NCBI RefSeq assembly: GCF_023101765.2
Contig: NC_064226.1
Span: forward strand, 3,836,001 to 3,900,000
Length of the DNA stretch: 64,000 nucleotides
Source of the DNA: Spodoptera frugiperda
Lineage: Eukaryota; Arthropoda; Insecta; Lepidoptera; Noctuidae
Direction of reading: 5' to 3'
This document shows positions 1 to 12,388 of this stretch, piece after piece. The position numbers and the translations under genes are program-made. Position 1 is the stretch's first letter, and each line of letters opens with the position of its first letter. Under the pieces are notes generated by a model. The model was not told the origin of the DNA and ran no database searches. It saw nothing but the letters and a program-made list of their open reading frames with translations.

Positions 1-1602
1 ATTTTGTCATGAAGCCAAAATACTTAGTTAAAATTAAAATTAATATTCGGAACTATCATTTTCTATAGTCCAATAAATTGACGCATAGGCAAAAGTGGTA
101 CCTGCCATAATTCCTATTTCATATTGAAATCAGTGATAAGTTTAAAATTAAAACGTTATACGCCTTCACAAGTACAAATTTGTAGAAGCAAGCTATCTAA
201 AAAGACAATACAGTTATCAAGATGTAGAACAATGAACCCTGAAGCCATAATAAAAAAGTTCACTTTTCATGAACACCAAAATGAAGACGTCTTTATTAAT
301 ACTTTTATTGAAATTTCAACCATGACTTCTAGTGTTTAGAGTTAAATTTTGTGTAAACGTGACTAATTTACTAACTTAGTGCTAAACTTATTTGGTTTTA
401 AGCCTTAAAACAAGTTAGTTTTATTATAACCAAAAACAGTTGTCGGCGTAGTCGTTAAATTCAGACGTTAACAGATTTGCATTTATTTATTTTTAGCCTT
501 TTGTCAAGAAGTCTGCGAAGGCTATCTCACATCGGAATTAAAAAGTTTTAAAACGATATAAATAAGATGACGAAGTGTTAAGTTTGATATGGAACGTACT
601 TCTTCTAAGCACTTCGACTATTTGTAGTACCAAGTTCTAAGTTCTTTATTCTCCTACTTACTACCGTATTCAGAGATATTTAATGATTACTTAAACTACT
701 TCTTAGTAACAATTTTGATCTGATAACAATTGCTGAAGCCTGGGTTAAGTATTAAATTATTCTGAGTGCGGCGATTATGTAGACATATTTTTCATTCATC
801 TAAAAACATAATATTAAGCTTTATATACATAATATTTACGTATTACTCATCTCCCTCTTCTACAAATATTTTTTCAACACACAATTTCATAACCTAACAA
901 AACATTCAACGTATTATTACATACACATACCAACCTACTGATTACTTGCATAAATTCGTCATAATTATATACAATACAAACTTTATTATATCATTATACG
1001 ACCTATATACCTACATAGCCACGTCGTAAATACTACGAGAATGGGGCATTGACTTTATGACCTGTGCCAATAGAAATAGAATTTCTTTTTAAATGCCAAC
1101 GTCAATCAACGGCAGTTATGCACTATGACCGTAGTGACTAAAACTGTTATGTAACTCAATGCACCACGAATTGCTATTTACTTGTTAAGTTAGCATGAAA
1201 ATTATAATTCATAAAAGTTTCATTTTTATTCATTGGAGTAAATGTATTGAAGTTGACGATAATTTTATTGATATTGATTGGCAAAAAATGAAATCTTAAC
1301 AAAGGATTTAATTTTTAGTTCGTAGTTACGAGAAGCAAACTTTAAATATCAACTTGGCTATTGATTACGGGCTTCTGTGATTGTTGATTGATGCCTGGAC
1401 CGAGACCAACAATAATTGAGCATGCTTTAGGTGAAATTATCGAATAGTCTGAATCCTATTGTTGCCAAAAGGAAACTAATATTATAATTATTAGTTTTGG
1501 TACTGTGAAGAACAATAGAACCTATCCTTTAGAATGAAAAACAGTGTGCTTTTGTGTTGAAATAATTGGGCTATATAAGATATTTTTCCTATTCCAGTTA
1601 CC
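1..1602. other. AT-rich unassigned DNA
   Basis: No exon, RNA gene or recognisable repeat is visible. Open frames here are short and lack protein-like composition. I see only AT-rich unique-looking sequence up to the family A copy that follows. Confidence 0.5.
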
Positions 1603-1752
1603 CTTTTTTTGACGGGGGAATATCATCTTATGACTTCTTTCGCGTTGAGTGAGGCGAGCGGGAGAGTCAGACTTTTAATGACTAAAAACAAACTCGTTCC
1701 TATTCCTGCTCTTCGAGCCGGAGCCCCAGCAACCCGTCAGGTCAGGTGTTTC
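1603..1752 (-). mobile_element. Family A SINE-like copy A1 (minus)
   Basis: Reading the minus strand, this carries the family A landmarks: a core like GCAGGAGTAGGAACGGGG, then TTTTTAGTCATTAAAAGTCTG, then a pyrimidine/purine hairpin and an A tail, seen here as a T run at 1604-1610. The GC-rich head is truncated near 1740-1752. Divergent from the younger copies. An open frame across 1609-1827 is an artefact of this repeat. Confidence 0.8.
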
Positions 1753-3630
1753 GCGGATTTCAGTGACCATGACTACTCAATAAGTGCCACAACAATCCCT
1801 TCACTCCCTTTACTACCTCCGACATAAATATCTCATCTAAAACACCACTATTTCATGCGTACAAACAGGGTGTTACATTACGGCTGTCACAACACTTGCA
1901 GTGGTAACATTAGAATGAAATGTGCAAGCCTGCAAGCGCCTGCAAGGGAGCGTGCGTAAATTGTGCAAGACACCGCCCGCCGTGTATCCGGCACGGTGGA
2001 GTTATTCAAGCTGAAAGTGCGGTCGCATTGTTTCGTGCGATACGAGAACTGACTATTGACACATTGTTTCGTGACTTCTGGATGTCACGAAATGATTTGT
2101 AATATTTTACGTTATTTAAGTTTCAGACTAGTTTTAATTCCTGTTGTAGATGTCTGATCCAAAAACTAATCTATCTTATACGCTTGACGTTATTATGTAT
2201 TGTATAATGTAGCACAGTAAAACTCTTTTTATGAAAAGATTTATCACATTTTCCCCACATTTATTATGGATCAGTGTTCTACAGTGATTTATTTTCTACT
2301 CTCAATACATGGACCTAACTGGACTGGACATAATTGGACATAATAAAAGTGTAACAACCTAATTCTAACAACGTTTTCTATTAATCTTTAGCAAGATCTC
2401 ACGTCACGTCAAAAAATACCGTACTACAATGAAAACAAACCTCACGGACGAAGTCTAACGCAAAGTGAAGGTTTGAGATAAAACACATTACAAACGTCCG
2501 TATATTTATGAATAATTCACAATACTTTGTTACAAATGAGAAACCAGCTTATTACGAGAAGTATTTATTGGAATCTGCGTAATTGATAAGACTTCCCTTC
2601 ATAACTGCAGTCATAAGTTATGACTTATGAATCAAGAACACCTGATACTTGTTAATGCTTAATGAATGGCCATTTCACAATTATAATTGCACTGCATTTT
2701 TCCTTTAGAATGTTTATAGTATTTTAATAGATACACGTTATAAATATTATTATCATTAATGGCAGAGCAATCTCGTTAGGTAAGGACAAATAAATCGATG
2801 ATTTTCTTATGAGATTGCATCTTTGAAGCTTTGGATTTGAGTTTAAGCCCAGTGGAAGGTTATTTTAAGTATTATATGTGATTTTTATTTAATTTAGTAT
2901 GTCTCACGATAGTTATTATAAAATATTTTGAGTAGAAATAGATTTTTAATAATAATAGCGTTCAATCTGGAATTATGAATGGTATTTGGCAATAAACCTC
3001 ACCTCTATTACAATGGAACTTTAATATTAATAGACACTGGGTCACCGTCAGGGTGTAATGTCATGATCTTATCAGAATCTTATCTATTTAGACCTTAAAT
3101 AGTGACCCAGAATAAAACATGTGGACAGACAGACAGAACATTCTAGTGATTTATTATTTGTTTAGATACAAAGACAGATTGTAGTGTCGTAATAAATTAT
3201 TATTCAGAAATTATGAAATAACCTTGCGCAATGCTGTAGATAATTAGATCTTAATAGCTTTCAAATAGAGGTCAAAATGCAGGTGACACTGCCTTGTCAG
3301 GTGTCAGTTGTATTATAAATATGAATACTAGTTTTTGTTGCTAACATAGTGCTTGAATGTAATAGGTTTTATTGTGCTATTGTAAAAAGTAATATCAAAA
3401 TATTGTATACCTACGAATAGTAATTTAATTTAGTACAATATATAACAGCTACCGTATCGATGTAGTTTCACTAAAGGACATAATATATTATTATTTGTTA
3501 GGTTTAGTTACGTGAGTGTTGTGCTACTTATTTTTTATCGATTATGACAATGTAGAAAGGAGAGTTATGATTTTTAATATTAGGTAGCATTGAAAGAAGA
3601 ATAGAATGTACTCTATAAAAGAAACTTCCT
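1753..3630. other. Unassigned DNA with a GC-rich patch
   Basis: No gene is supported. A patch at about 1915-2060 is clearly richer in G+C and CpG than its surroundings and holds three CTGCAAG-like units at 1927-1951. A hairpin lies at 2067-2092. Two CAGGTG E-boxes sit at 3280-3285 and 3298-3303. The rest is plain AT-rich sequence. Confidence 0.4.
2067..2092. repeat. Perfect 9-bp-stem hairpin
   Basis: TTTCGTGAC at 2067-2075 is the exact reverse complement of GTCACGAAA at 2084-2092, leaving an 8-base loop. The stem is at the edge of the GC-rich patch. Function unknown; an RNA structure or a palindromic binding site are both possible. Confidence 0.6.
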
Positions 3631-3635
3631 TTTCT

Positions 3636-3735
3636 TGCGCAATTTCACCCGGTCTGCTCGGCTCCTATTATTTAAAATGTATTATAACCTATAGCCTTTC
3701 TTGATAAATGAACTATCCAACTCAAAAATAATTAT
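3636..3735 (+). repeat. Degenerate family F2 fragment
   Basis: The stretch with GCTCGGCTCCTATTATTT, then 'ATAAATGAACTATCCAAC' and 'AATTATTCAAACCAGTA', is the same repeat as the better copy at 3799-3985 just downstream. Both match, in opposite orientation, the copy at 13075-13275. Unclassified dispersed lepidopteran repeat. Confidence 0.5.
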
Positions 3736-3798
3736 TCAAACCAGTACAATAGTTTAGGCGTAAAAAAGACAGAGACATGAGTTACTGTCGTATGTATA

Positions 3799-3985
3799 TA
3801 ATTTTCAACCCACTACTGGGCTCCTGTTATTTATGGCATGATGTTTTAGATATTAGATTTTAACATTTCCCAATAAATGCTCTATCTAACACAAAATGAA
3901 TTATTCAAATTGGACCAGTAGTTCCGGAGATTAGAGTGTTTAAACAAAGAAACTATTCAGTTTTATATATTAGTATAGGACTTGT
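3799..3985 (+). repeat. Family F2 dispersed repeat
   Basis: Starts near 'ACTGGGCTCCTGTTATTT', continues through 'AATAAATGCTCTATCTAAC' and 'GACCAGTAGTTCCGGAGATTAG', and ends with 'TTTTATATATTAGTATAG'. The order and ending match repeats common in Lepidoptera that finish in ATAATATTAGTATAG. With the preceding fragment it forms a diverged direct pair. Confidence 0.6.
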
Positions 3986-4314
3986 AATTCTTTAAATTAC
4001 GATTATAATTTATAAATGTTATAATTTTAATTGCATATTATTTTGATATGTTCTAGAATGTTCTCCGTAAGTTTTACCGCAGGACTTAATTTCTCCATCA
4101 AATATATCGCAAGTTTCTGGTTTTGCGGAACCATTGCGGTGTCCATTTCACAACGTTTTACAGAAATTGTGTTATGACGATGCAATTTTCTTTTTATACC
4201 TTAAATCTGAACTAAGTAAAAATAGAAAACGAAAAAAATGTAATGATGATAAAAGATAATTATTAGATTATCATTTTGCTTTTGGCAATATACCTATATT
4301 TATTTTGTATCGTT

Positions 4315-4379
4315 GTAGAGTTGCTCTATGCGGGAATGCAACCCGCTACACGTTACTCAGCCGGTTGCCCAGCCACCAT
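4315..4379 (-). mobile_element. Family B tRNA-like SINE head, copy B1 (minus)
   Basis: On the minus strand it reads a box A-like GGTGGCTGGGCAACCGGCTG and then AGCGGGTTGCATTCCCGCA, a B box of the GGTTCRANNCC type with one change. Only the tRNA-like head is present; the body and tail seen in B3 and B4 are missing. Confidence 0.75.
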
Positions 4380-5327
4380 GCCAACTATGCAGTTTTTATA
4401 TTTTAAGTCATATATTAGAATGAGATTTTATAAACTTTTGAATTTATAATACAGAAATATAATTATTCTTATCAAATTACAAAACGACAGTAAGTAAACA
4501 TAGGTAATACGATAAGTATATAATTATACGCAATATGAAGTGCGTATACAACACGCATGCAAAGATTGGGAGGTACTACCTGACACGATAATTGGTACCT
4601 ACCTGCCTACCTACTCTCACGCATAGATGAATGTTTAAACTTATACATAATTACTCATTTAAGTCTTATAGATTTTCAAGTACTTGAACCATTAAGTACT
4701 AGATTTCCTAAAGACCTCATGGTGAAGAACCGATAGAATTTGGTCTAAAATCCAAACTTTTCTTCATAACCTCGACCATTCCTGAACTCGTTGCCAATTT
4801 ACCTGAAACAAACAAAAACAAACCATAAGTACACATAACACAAAGCGCAAATTCCTTCACAACCATAACAAGACCATGTTACAAAATCTGAATAGCCTTC
4901 AATGTCTATAATTTTCTATCAAAATTCTTATTTAAACATGCATATAATAGCATTGTAAGGCAAGCCTGCGCCGGCGCACGGAGAATGGCTTACCTAAAAT
5001 ATTTAGAACGCCGTCTACGAAATATGCATGTAGCTATTTATATACTTATTTAGCTAAGTATATAAGTCGTTTCATACCTAACAAATAGCTGGATCACGAT
5101 CTATGATCGTAAATTATAATGCGCGCGCGCCGATTCGGCACTGAAGTGTAATGTATCATTAATCAATGGTTTATGAGCTTCCCGTGAAATGGACAATAGG
5201 TTTAGAGCATTAATAATAATCTAGTTATGTAGTAAGTTATTACATAGTAAAGTAGACTATGACTGCAGTTATCACGTACTTTAGTAGAAAGTGTAATACA
5301 ATTTTATGAGCTTGTAATAAATGATTA
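4380..5327. other. Unassigned DNA with palindromes
   Basis: AT-rich until about 4960. Between 4960 and 5145 there is a cluster of palindromes and CpG-rich sequence: TGCGCCGGCGCA at 4967-4978, 10-bp arms TATATACTTA/TAAGTATATA at 5039-5064, ACGATC/GATCGT at 5096-5110 and an alternating GC run at 5121-5131. No exon is supported. Confidence 0.5.
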
Positions 5328-5515
5328 TATACTAGCTTTTGCCAGCGGTTTTGCCCGTGTTTGCGTGGGTTAAAAAGTATATAAATCCTAAGCCAGCTTA
5401 TATCCTGTCTGTATACAAAATTTCATCAAAATTCGTTCAGTACTTTCAGCGTGATTGGCGGACAAACATCAAAAACAAACTTTCAAATTTATAATATTAG
5501 TGTGATAGTATGATT
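5328..5515 (+). repeat. Family F dispersed repeat, full-looking copy
   Basis: Begins CTAGCTTTTGCCAGCGG and continues through 'CAAAATTTCATCAAAATTCG', 'TTCAGCGTGATTGGCGG' and ends at 'ATTTATAATATTAGTGTG'. The same start is present at 48056 and, inverted, at 40722. This is a very common lepidopteran repeat, of the kind found at the tails of larger mobile elements. Confidence 0.75.
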
Positions 5516-7880
5516 AGACTAGTATAATTTTATTCGAAAATCAATGTTTACTATAAAAGCTGTCTTTAATACTTATCTATGCCTATTATAAAATACTTAT
5601 TTTCATTAAACTCTCTTTTTTCTCTTTTGCTTTCCAGTATAAAATAAAAAATATCCTTCCACCAATTTCGCAATATTTCGAAACATTTCACTCACACAAA
5701 CAACCGTTTAAAGCACGGTACAGTTTCCCCACAACCACTACATAGCAAGCTTGGTTCTCTAGTGCATTAATCTTATAATTCACTCGCTGACCATTACTAA
5801 CGCAGAGAAAGAACATGATAAACTACAGTACGGGACAGTGTTATGTAATAGCGAACCAGCTTCACAACTATTTAGCTATGCATACCTGTGTGGATTGATT
5901 TGTTAATCATTATAAGTTGATCCATTTGTAGGTTTGTCTATTTGAATAATTGATCCTGAGTATTAGAGTAATATGAAGTAATCTTACTGTGCAATTTGTC
6001 AAAGGTGATGTGATTATTTCAGAAGCAGTTCAGCATAGAGTATCAAGACCTGCCTTTCATCAGTTACTTTATGACTATAGTCAACTTAACCAGGGTAACT
6101 ATAGTAACTAATTTCTTTTCAAGTTCAATGTGAAATAGGTACTTTCTAAGTCTACATGTGTTCCATCCTATGCCACATCTTCGCTTCACCGTTCTGGCAG
6201 AAATCAATATAATAAACAATTTAAAAACTATTGTGCTGAATATTGCTGTTTATTTGGCAACTACTATTTGAAGTACTAGTTAAATAATTATCTTTAAAAA
6301 AATATTTGTAGATTCTCAATACCAATATGTAATCACTGCACACCGATAAATACACAAACAAACTCTAAACTACAAAAAACTAAACCGGGAACCACCGATC
6401 TGTGTCATTTACGCATAAACCGCAACGAAATACAATTTTCGAGCAAAATTGTTGAAGAAAAAAATAGTTTCATTACAGACTATTTCAGCCACGAACCAAA
6501 GACCGCGCCGCCCGCCGTCCGTGCGCGAAACGTTTAATTTATAGGCACTCGTGTTCCGGATTCCATAAACTGTTCCATAATATTACGCCATCGCTATGTT
6601 ACGCTTGCATTCTGGCAAATTGATGTAATTGCATTTTGTACAGGCGTTGACGTCGAGTACAAACGTAGACAGAAATGGAGTGTGGGAACTTTAATATTTG
6701 CAAGCTTTATGCAGATTACTGTTAGCCATTTAAAGCGTGGTAGATTAAGTAGAAGACTAATAGCTTTGCAAGATCTGTCAGTTATTTTATTGTGTAGTGA
6801 GCCTGTTGCCAAGTTCAAAAATATGATGTACGAACGTATATCACACCCATTTTTTACCATATATGTTATGTTCAAAAATATGACTTTCGTATTTATCCTT
6901 TTACTAAGTGAGTTTTCAGAGGTGAAATTCTGCATTTAAAGTAACAGTATGATCGGCAAATCGACCAAAAGACAGTAATGTGTTAAAATATTTACGTATA
7001 TTAATTAATCCGTATTTTCATTACAATCAACAATAAATTCCTAGCAAAACTTCAAACTAATAAATGGACAGTCACTATTAAAACAATGATTTCACTTTTG
7101 CACCTAACTGTACACTTGTACAGTGATTTATTAAAAGTGAATGATTTGGAGCAATATGTCTAGCAAGTACAGGTAGACACAGAAACGCTAGACATTTGCA
7201 ACAACGTTGTTGACTTGCTAACTGATTGGTCGTTTTTAAAACACGAACCGCGAGGCATAGACTTTTAATTTATACAGTGTTTGTGCAAGATGCATAATAT
7301 GTAGGTACAATATGCAAGTCTAACGATTTGCGTAAATCTGTCTCAAGATAACATTAAAATAATATTATCCATTTCGAAAAAAAATGAGGTATGATATTTC
7401 TATTACATTGGGAGACAGATCAAACTGAATTCAATATTAGACTATTAAGTACTAAGCAAACCTACACATTTTTAATATTCGATAAGAGATCTTCGAAATA
7501 TCTAAGCGTATAAATAATCGTACAGTTTGCATTCACACAAATGCAAATGAAAGTAAATTTAAACTTACTTTCTTTCATACATACGTACCTGTGATCTTTT
7601 TGCAATTGCCACTACGTAATTATATCATTCAATAGTTCACCGCCATGAATCGGATCTTATTAAAATGATAGAAGATAAATCTCTGACCAAAATCTATGAT
7701 TGCTATATCCATTCGATTATTTTACTTTCACTTCGTATAGAAATATCAAAAGGTAGTTGGTATCGATTCGATTAAAATTAAGAATTAGAAAATGAGATAA
7801 TCTGGCTTTCTTATGTGTTGGTGGCCATAACAGGGTTGCAATAGAAACAAGGCTTGGGCTCAATAAAAACAAGAGTGATA
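5516..7880. other. Unassigned DNA
   Basis: No supported gene. A short CpG-rich patch at 6495-6560 is the only compositional feature. Overlapping open frames on both strands at 6594-6939 are mutually incompatible and show no recognisable domain, so I treat them as chance. Confidence 0.4.
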
Positions 7881-7887
7881 TTTGGAT

Positions 7888-8085
7888 AAAATTATTATGT
7901 TTTTAAATTTTTGTCTGTCTGTAAGTTCTGGCTAATCTCTAAAATGGCTAGACCGATTTTGACGGGACATAGCTGATGTACTAAGAAGTAACTTAGGCTA
8001 CTTTTAATTTAAAATTATTTTATTTTAGAAAAAATCGAATATCCTAATCCTGTCTGACGTGCTAAGTTAGCCCACAAATTCCAAT
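7888..8085 (+). repeat. Dispersed repeat with 'GACCGATTTTGACGGGA' core
   Basis: Contains 'TTTTTGTCTGTCTGTAAG', 'GGCTAATCTCTAAAATGGCT', 'GACCGATTTTGACGGGA' and 'TAACTTAGGCTACTTTTAAT'. This series of phrases marks a widespread insect repeat with several known lengths. It is related in style, not clearly in descent, to family F. Confidence 0.55.
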
Positions 8086-8775
8086 TTTAATTTGCAAAAA
8101 TAATGCATTGTGCACGTCTACCATTTTTATTCATACTCCAGTCAACTAGCAACAAACCTCACTATGAATAAAACAAAGCATTCTCTAATGTTCTATTGTA
8201 CACTTACGAGTTTAGTATACAACCTTGAAAGTATACTATCAAGTAGTCTGATCATCCTTATCTCGGTGTCATTGAACTATTTGGCAGACGCGTGGGTCAT
8301 ATCAGACATCTCTTTGTTACAGATCCTACGTGAGCTTTAAACCTTGTTTAATGTGCATTAGGATTCTAAGACAGACGTTCTAAGAAATTGTTATTGTTAA
8401 GAATGGCAGTAGCTCAGTAGAATGACCTTGGACGATGAAAGGTAAAAGGAACACGTATACTTATTCATTCATAAACAGGCATATTAATACTGCAAATAAT
8501 TCTGTAATATTTTTATTTTTAATATAAAAAAATTCTCTTGCTTCAAACTCAAACAAACTCAAACTATTTATTGCATTCATGCGTACTCTTAGATATTACA
8601 TAATTAACCACATTTTGTCTCAACATGATACCGGTTAGGGTACAACATACATAGGTTACGGCTTTTGTCGAGACATGAAATTCTACCATGACTTGAGTAT
8701 TTCCACATTAACTCTTCAACTCATCAGTAAATGAAATCTCCCCAATAAATCGTTTCTCTCAAGAAGAAACATACT

Positions 8776-8982
8776 TTAGCTCACTAGCTTTACTTTAGAT
8801 AGTCCATCAGGTAGGAACCAATATCCCCATAGTGTAGCATTATCTGCGGCCATTAAGCGAGGCGGTACTGTTATGTGCACGGTACCTCCGAGATAAACGT
8901 CTTTAACGTGTTGTTGCGCACGCGCCACCGTTCTAAATGTGTTTGGTGCAAGTTGCATTAAAATAATCAGTAATAAAAACAT
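8776..8982 (-). other. Open frame of 68 codons, protein-like, unrecognised
   Basis: An ATG at 8980-8982 on the minus strand opens a frame to a TAA after LSKVKLVS. It starts with a hydrophobic run, MFLLLIILMQLAP, that could act as a signal peptide. After it come residues with balanced composition, including VHITVPPRLMAADNATLWGY. Local G+C is higher than the flanks. It lies just upstream (minus sense) of an RTE-type 3' tail at 9035-9085, so it may be repeat-derived. I cannot name a family. Chance remains a serious alternative at this length. Confidence 0.25.
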
Positions 8983-9034
8983 CAAAAGATTTTTTTCGTG
9001 CCACTAGATGCTGGTCGCTTTCTACCAAACTATC

Positions 9035-9088
9035 TGTTAGTCACAGGGCATAGAGGAGGATTATGTTCAGCAGTGGACGTCTTAATGT
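9035..9088 (+). mobile_element. RTE-type LINE 3' tail fragment J1
   Basis: Reads GAGGAGGATTATGTTCAGCA then GTGGACGTCTTAATG. The phrase 'GCCTATGTCCAGCAGTGGACG' is the well-known 3' coding end of lepidopteran RTE-like retrotransposons. Only the last tens of bases are left, as expected from 5' truncation. Confidence 0.65.
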
Positions 9089-10112
9089 GTCTAATATTAT
9101 TTTCATTGTCGAATTGTGTTCAATAGTGGCAATAAGCTCCTCTTTATGTGAAAATGTGTTCAGTATATACAAGAATAACTACTACTACTCTTACGAAACA
9201 GCATGACACTACAATCATTGTAATAACTTAGCTATACCTGATTTGATCCAATTAGAACTCACAAAGTTCCTACTATGACCATTGAGTTTTACACACTGCA
9301 TACACATTTAAATTATACACAAATAGGTACTAAGCAACCGCTACCTCTTAACAACTTGAACCTTCGCAGAAACTTTATAGCCAATATCCTTACTTAAAAT
9401 ACATACTATCCTATTAACAAGAGCGATCTAGTTACGTACGGCTTATGTAAAGGCTTTAGATTCAATGGACAATAATTCACTAGACCATGTTGTGGTCACA
9501 ACAACTATGGACCTTAAAAAGGAAGAAAATAAAGTAAATTAATTCTTGCGTGCTAGCTAAGTGGAGTTTTCTGTAGTTTAAAAATAGGTAACAATATATT
9601 TGATAAAATAAATCAAGTGTTTCAAACGAAAAAAAAATTGTCGATATAACTATCGAGTAATTTAACACAATGACTCTGTTTATAGGAAACAATTAATTTG
9701 CCATAAGCACCTTCTTTCTGATAGTGAAAGGAATTTATTTTGTATTCAAATTACTTTTTAAAGCAGTTTTAGGGACATAATAAACATGTGTCTTTGTCTT
9801 CATTATCATATTCATATCTTGATTAAAGTGTCTCCCATTAAATACAAGTAATCAAAAATGGTTTATTTAATATCCCATACTGCTTAACATTCAGTGGAAA
9901 ATTATTACATCACAATATTACATTGTATACGGAAAATATTTTCATCATTGGTCAGCGATAGCCAGTTCTATAGTAAAACTACTTGTGTAAGTAACAGGAA
10001 CAATTTCGTTGAGGACGTTGAGTAACCGCTGTTTTAGGTCATATCTGATTCGTGGTTTTACCTAATACTTGAATACTTAATACTACTTGATAACCCAATT
10101 ATATTAGTCAAA
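9089..10112. other. Unassigned AT-rich DNA
   Basis: Nothing beyond simple AT-rich sequence is visible. The minus-strand open frame at 9480-9692 is dominated by AT-rich codons (F, Y, I, L) and is not credible as protein. Confidence 0.45.
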
Positions 10113-10273
10113 TGATTTTTTATGGTATAAGCCGGTAAATGAGCAGACGGATCACCTGATGGTAAGTAATCACCGCCGTCTATGGACACCCGAAACACTA
10201 GAGGCGTTAAAAGTGCGTTGTCGTCCATTTGGGGGTTAGGAATTTAAGGGTTGTTGGGGAATCGGGGATTGGT
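10113..10273 (+). repeat. Family E dispersed repeat, copy E1
   Basis: Reads TGGTATAAGCCGGTAAATGA, GCAGACGGATCACCTGATGG, 'CGCCGTCTATGGACACCCG' and then 'GGGGTTAGGAATTTAAGGG' and 'GGGGAATCGGGGATTGG'. It is the most complete family E copy in the window. The family is extremely common in Lepidoptera; the longer consensus continues past this end, so the copy is 3' truncated. Confidence 0.8.
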
Positions 10274-11884
10274 TAAATGCCGATTAATAAATTTGACTCA
10301 AACAAATAAACATGTCAAGCTAAATTAAACCGTTTAAAAAGCGGACTTGGGTACATATTAGTTTACATTTAAACATCATCATTGCTAAGTATTGTGCTAG
10401 TGTTACTTTCTGGATGTAACACTTGTAGTCATTTTATGGGAACAACTGTACCAAATTGTATACAGCCTATTTACTACAATTATATTATACGAACATAATT
10501 GCCAAACATTTCTCTAAGAACATTTGTGACGTAATGTTTTGTTGTACTTCATTACCACGGAACATGTTGACATGGACCAATAATAAATTATTACACAAGT
10601 AATTTCCATCTAGGAACTGACATCAAAAAACTATTGATTTGATCGTTTGATGATTTATATTCAAAACGTTGCGTCGAACAACATCATTACATGTTGGTCT
10701 ATGTTGGTGAAATGTCATGTCAATCATGAGCCTAATTCAAATGTTGGTCCCGATAAATAGCATGGCAATAGACCTAGTTCCCAATGCAAAGTTCATATGT
10801 GTAGGGCTGTCCGAGAGAAAATAGGAGATAGAAGAAGTTATAAAGTTATAGGGTGTAAGGACTTACTGTGATTTGTAAGTCGCAATCTAATGGGTAAATA
10901 TAATATGCTTGTTATTATATTTACCCATTATTAGGAGTTATTTGCAATCAGGTAATAGAAAAACAATAAATTAATTTAAAGATTTTATTATAACTTTCCT
11001 GAGTATACTAAATTAGCAGCATTCCGCGACAATCGCCGCGTCGTGTGTCCCAGAATGATACTTATGAATATAAGCCTCTAGCGTGGCTTGAAAGTAGTCG
11101 TTCCTCGCAAAACAGTTACATGAGTATACCATAATAATTAATTCAAAAATCACTAACCAAAATTCAAAAACAAATAACCTAAATTACATTTCCATAACAA
11201 ACAATAGCTTTCTACAGTTAACATTAATATGTTCTTATTTTTAAACGTTCCGAAATGTCTCGTTTCTATGTCTCGTCTCTAATATTTTAACGACTATGAA
11301 ACGTAATCTTAAAGATTATCTAAACGATCGTTGGATGTAATAAAATTTACACGACAGCCCTGCTCAGTACGCCTCCGCAACGCGGCGTGAAAATCTCGCG
11401 ACAGATTTAGTTCATACGATAATAAGTTAAGTAAGACCATGATATTAAGTGGGCTAGCATTCACTATATTATTGCAAAATATCCTATACATACATACTTA
11501 AGATTATGATCATTATTGGGTTTAAAAGGAAGTTAAAAGTATGTAAAGTGTATATTTTTATAAAAACCAAATTAATCAAGAGTGTGACCACAATTAATCT
11601 CTCGAAACAGAATGTTTTACGTCGTTTGGTAACTTATTTTAGTATTTTATTTTATTTCTCTGAATGACACCAATGTCTGAGAATGCTGTAGGAAAAATAT
11701 GGTGCATCATTATGTTTTCTATAGTTTTTAGTCATCGGGAAACCTAAAAACTCATTTGACAAGATTTGGGTAGCAAAAACCAGGTAAAAAACATTAGGTT
11801 ACCTATTTTATCGATAAAGACTACCTATAATAAAATTGGATTCATTCTTTAAACAACTTAATGCGTAAGCACAAGGCGACACTT
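10274..11884. other. Unassigned DNA
   Basis: AT-rich. An imperfect inverted repeat, AATGGGTAAATATAATA against TATTATATTTACCCATT, lies at about 10889-10927. A CpG-richer spot is at 11020-11045. No gene supported. Confidence 0.4.
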
Positions 11885-12077
11885 TCTGATACCTAATGTA
11901 CAATTTCTTAGAAATTCTGAATTAACCTTCATATACCTGGCCTTCATTGGTTTTCATATCTTACGGATTGTTTGGGTTTTTCTTAGACTTAAATCTGATA
12001 CCTAATGTATAATTTCTTAGAAATTCTGAATTACTGGTCTTCATATCTTAAGGATTTTCTGGGTTTTTCTTCGACCT
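11885..12077. repeat. Tandem duplication, about 109-bp period
   Basis: TCTGATACCTAATGTA starts at 11885 and again at 11994. Each is followed by 'AATTTCTTAGAAATTCTGAA', then 'TTCATATCTTA' and 'GGGTTTTTCTT'. The second unit is shorter because about 20 bases between the two blocks are missing. Identity in the matching blocks is high, so the duplication is fairly recent. Confidence 0.85.
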
Positions 12078-12388
12078 AAAATGGTTTCTGAGAAATATTC
12101 ACTGACGTATCGATTACATTGTCAACTGTTTATGTGAGTATTATATCACACATCATGTATAGGCAACAAACCGACCAATAGATACGTCTTCCTCATACAA
12201 ATTACAATTGGTTACCGCATAATCGTAAATGCGTCCAATTTAATAAATAATACATACTTACAATAAGTGGTGTAAGTCATAATATTGCACACTTCGACGG
12301 TGTAAAATGGCTTAATAATAAGAAACAAAGGGGTGATGTAATAAAATTGTATCGATCGGTTTTCCTGTGTATCAGGGGTATCCAACCT

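Noticed and set aside
3030..3110. CTGGGTCAC / GTGACCCAG inverted pair as an ecdysone response element
   Set aside because: The half-sites are about 60 bp apart, whereas ecdysone elements have one-base spacing.
6594..6939. Overlapping frames with words like 'GGCAACAGGCTCACT' suggesting a family C copy
   Set aside because: The C-family phrases occur in the wrong order, so the resemblance looks accidental or rearranged.
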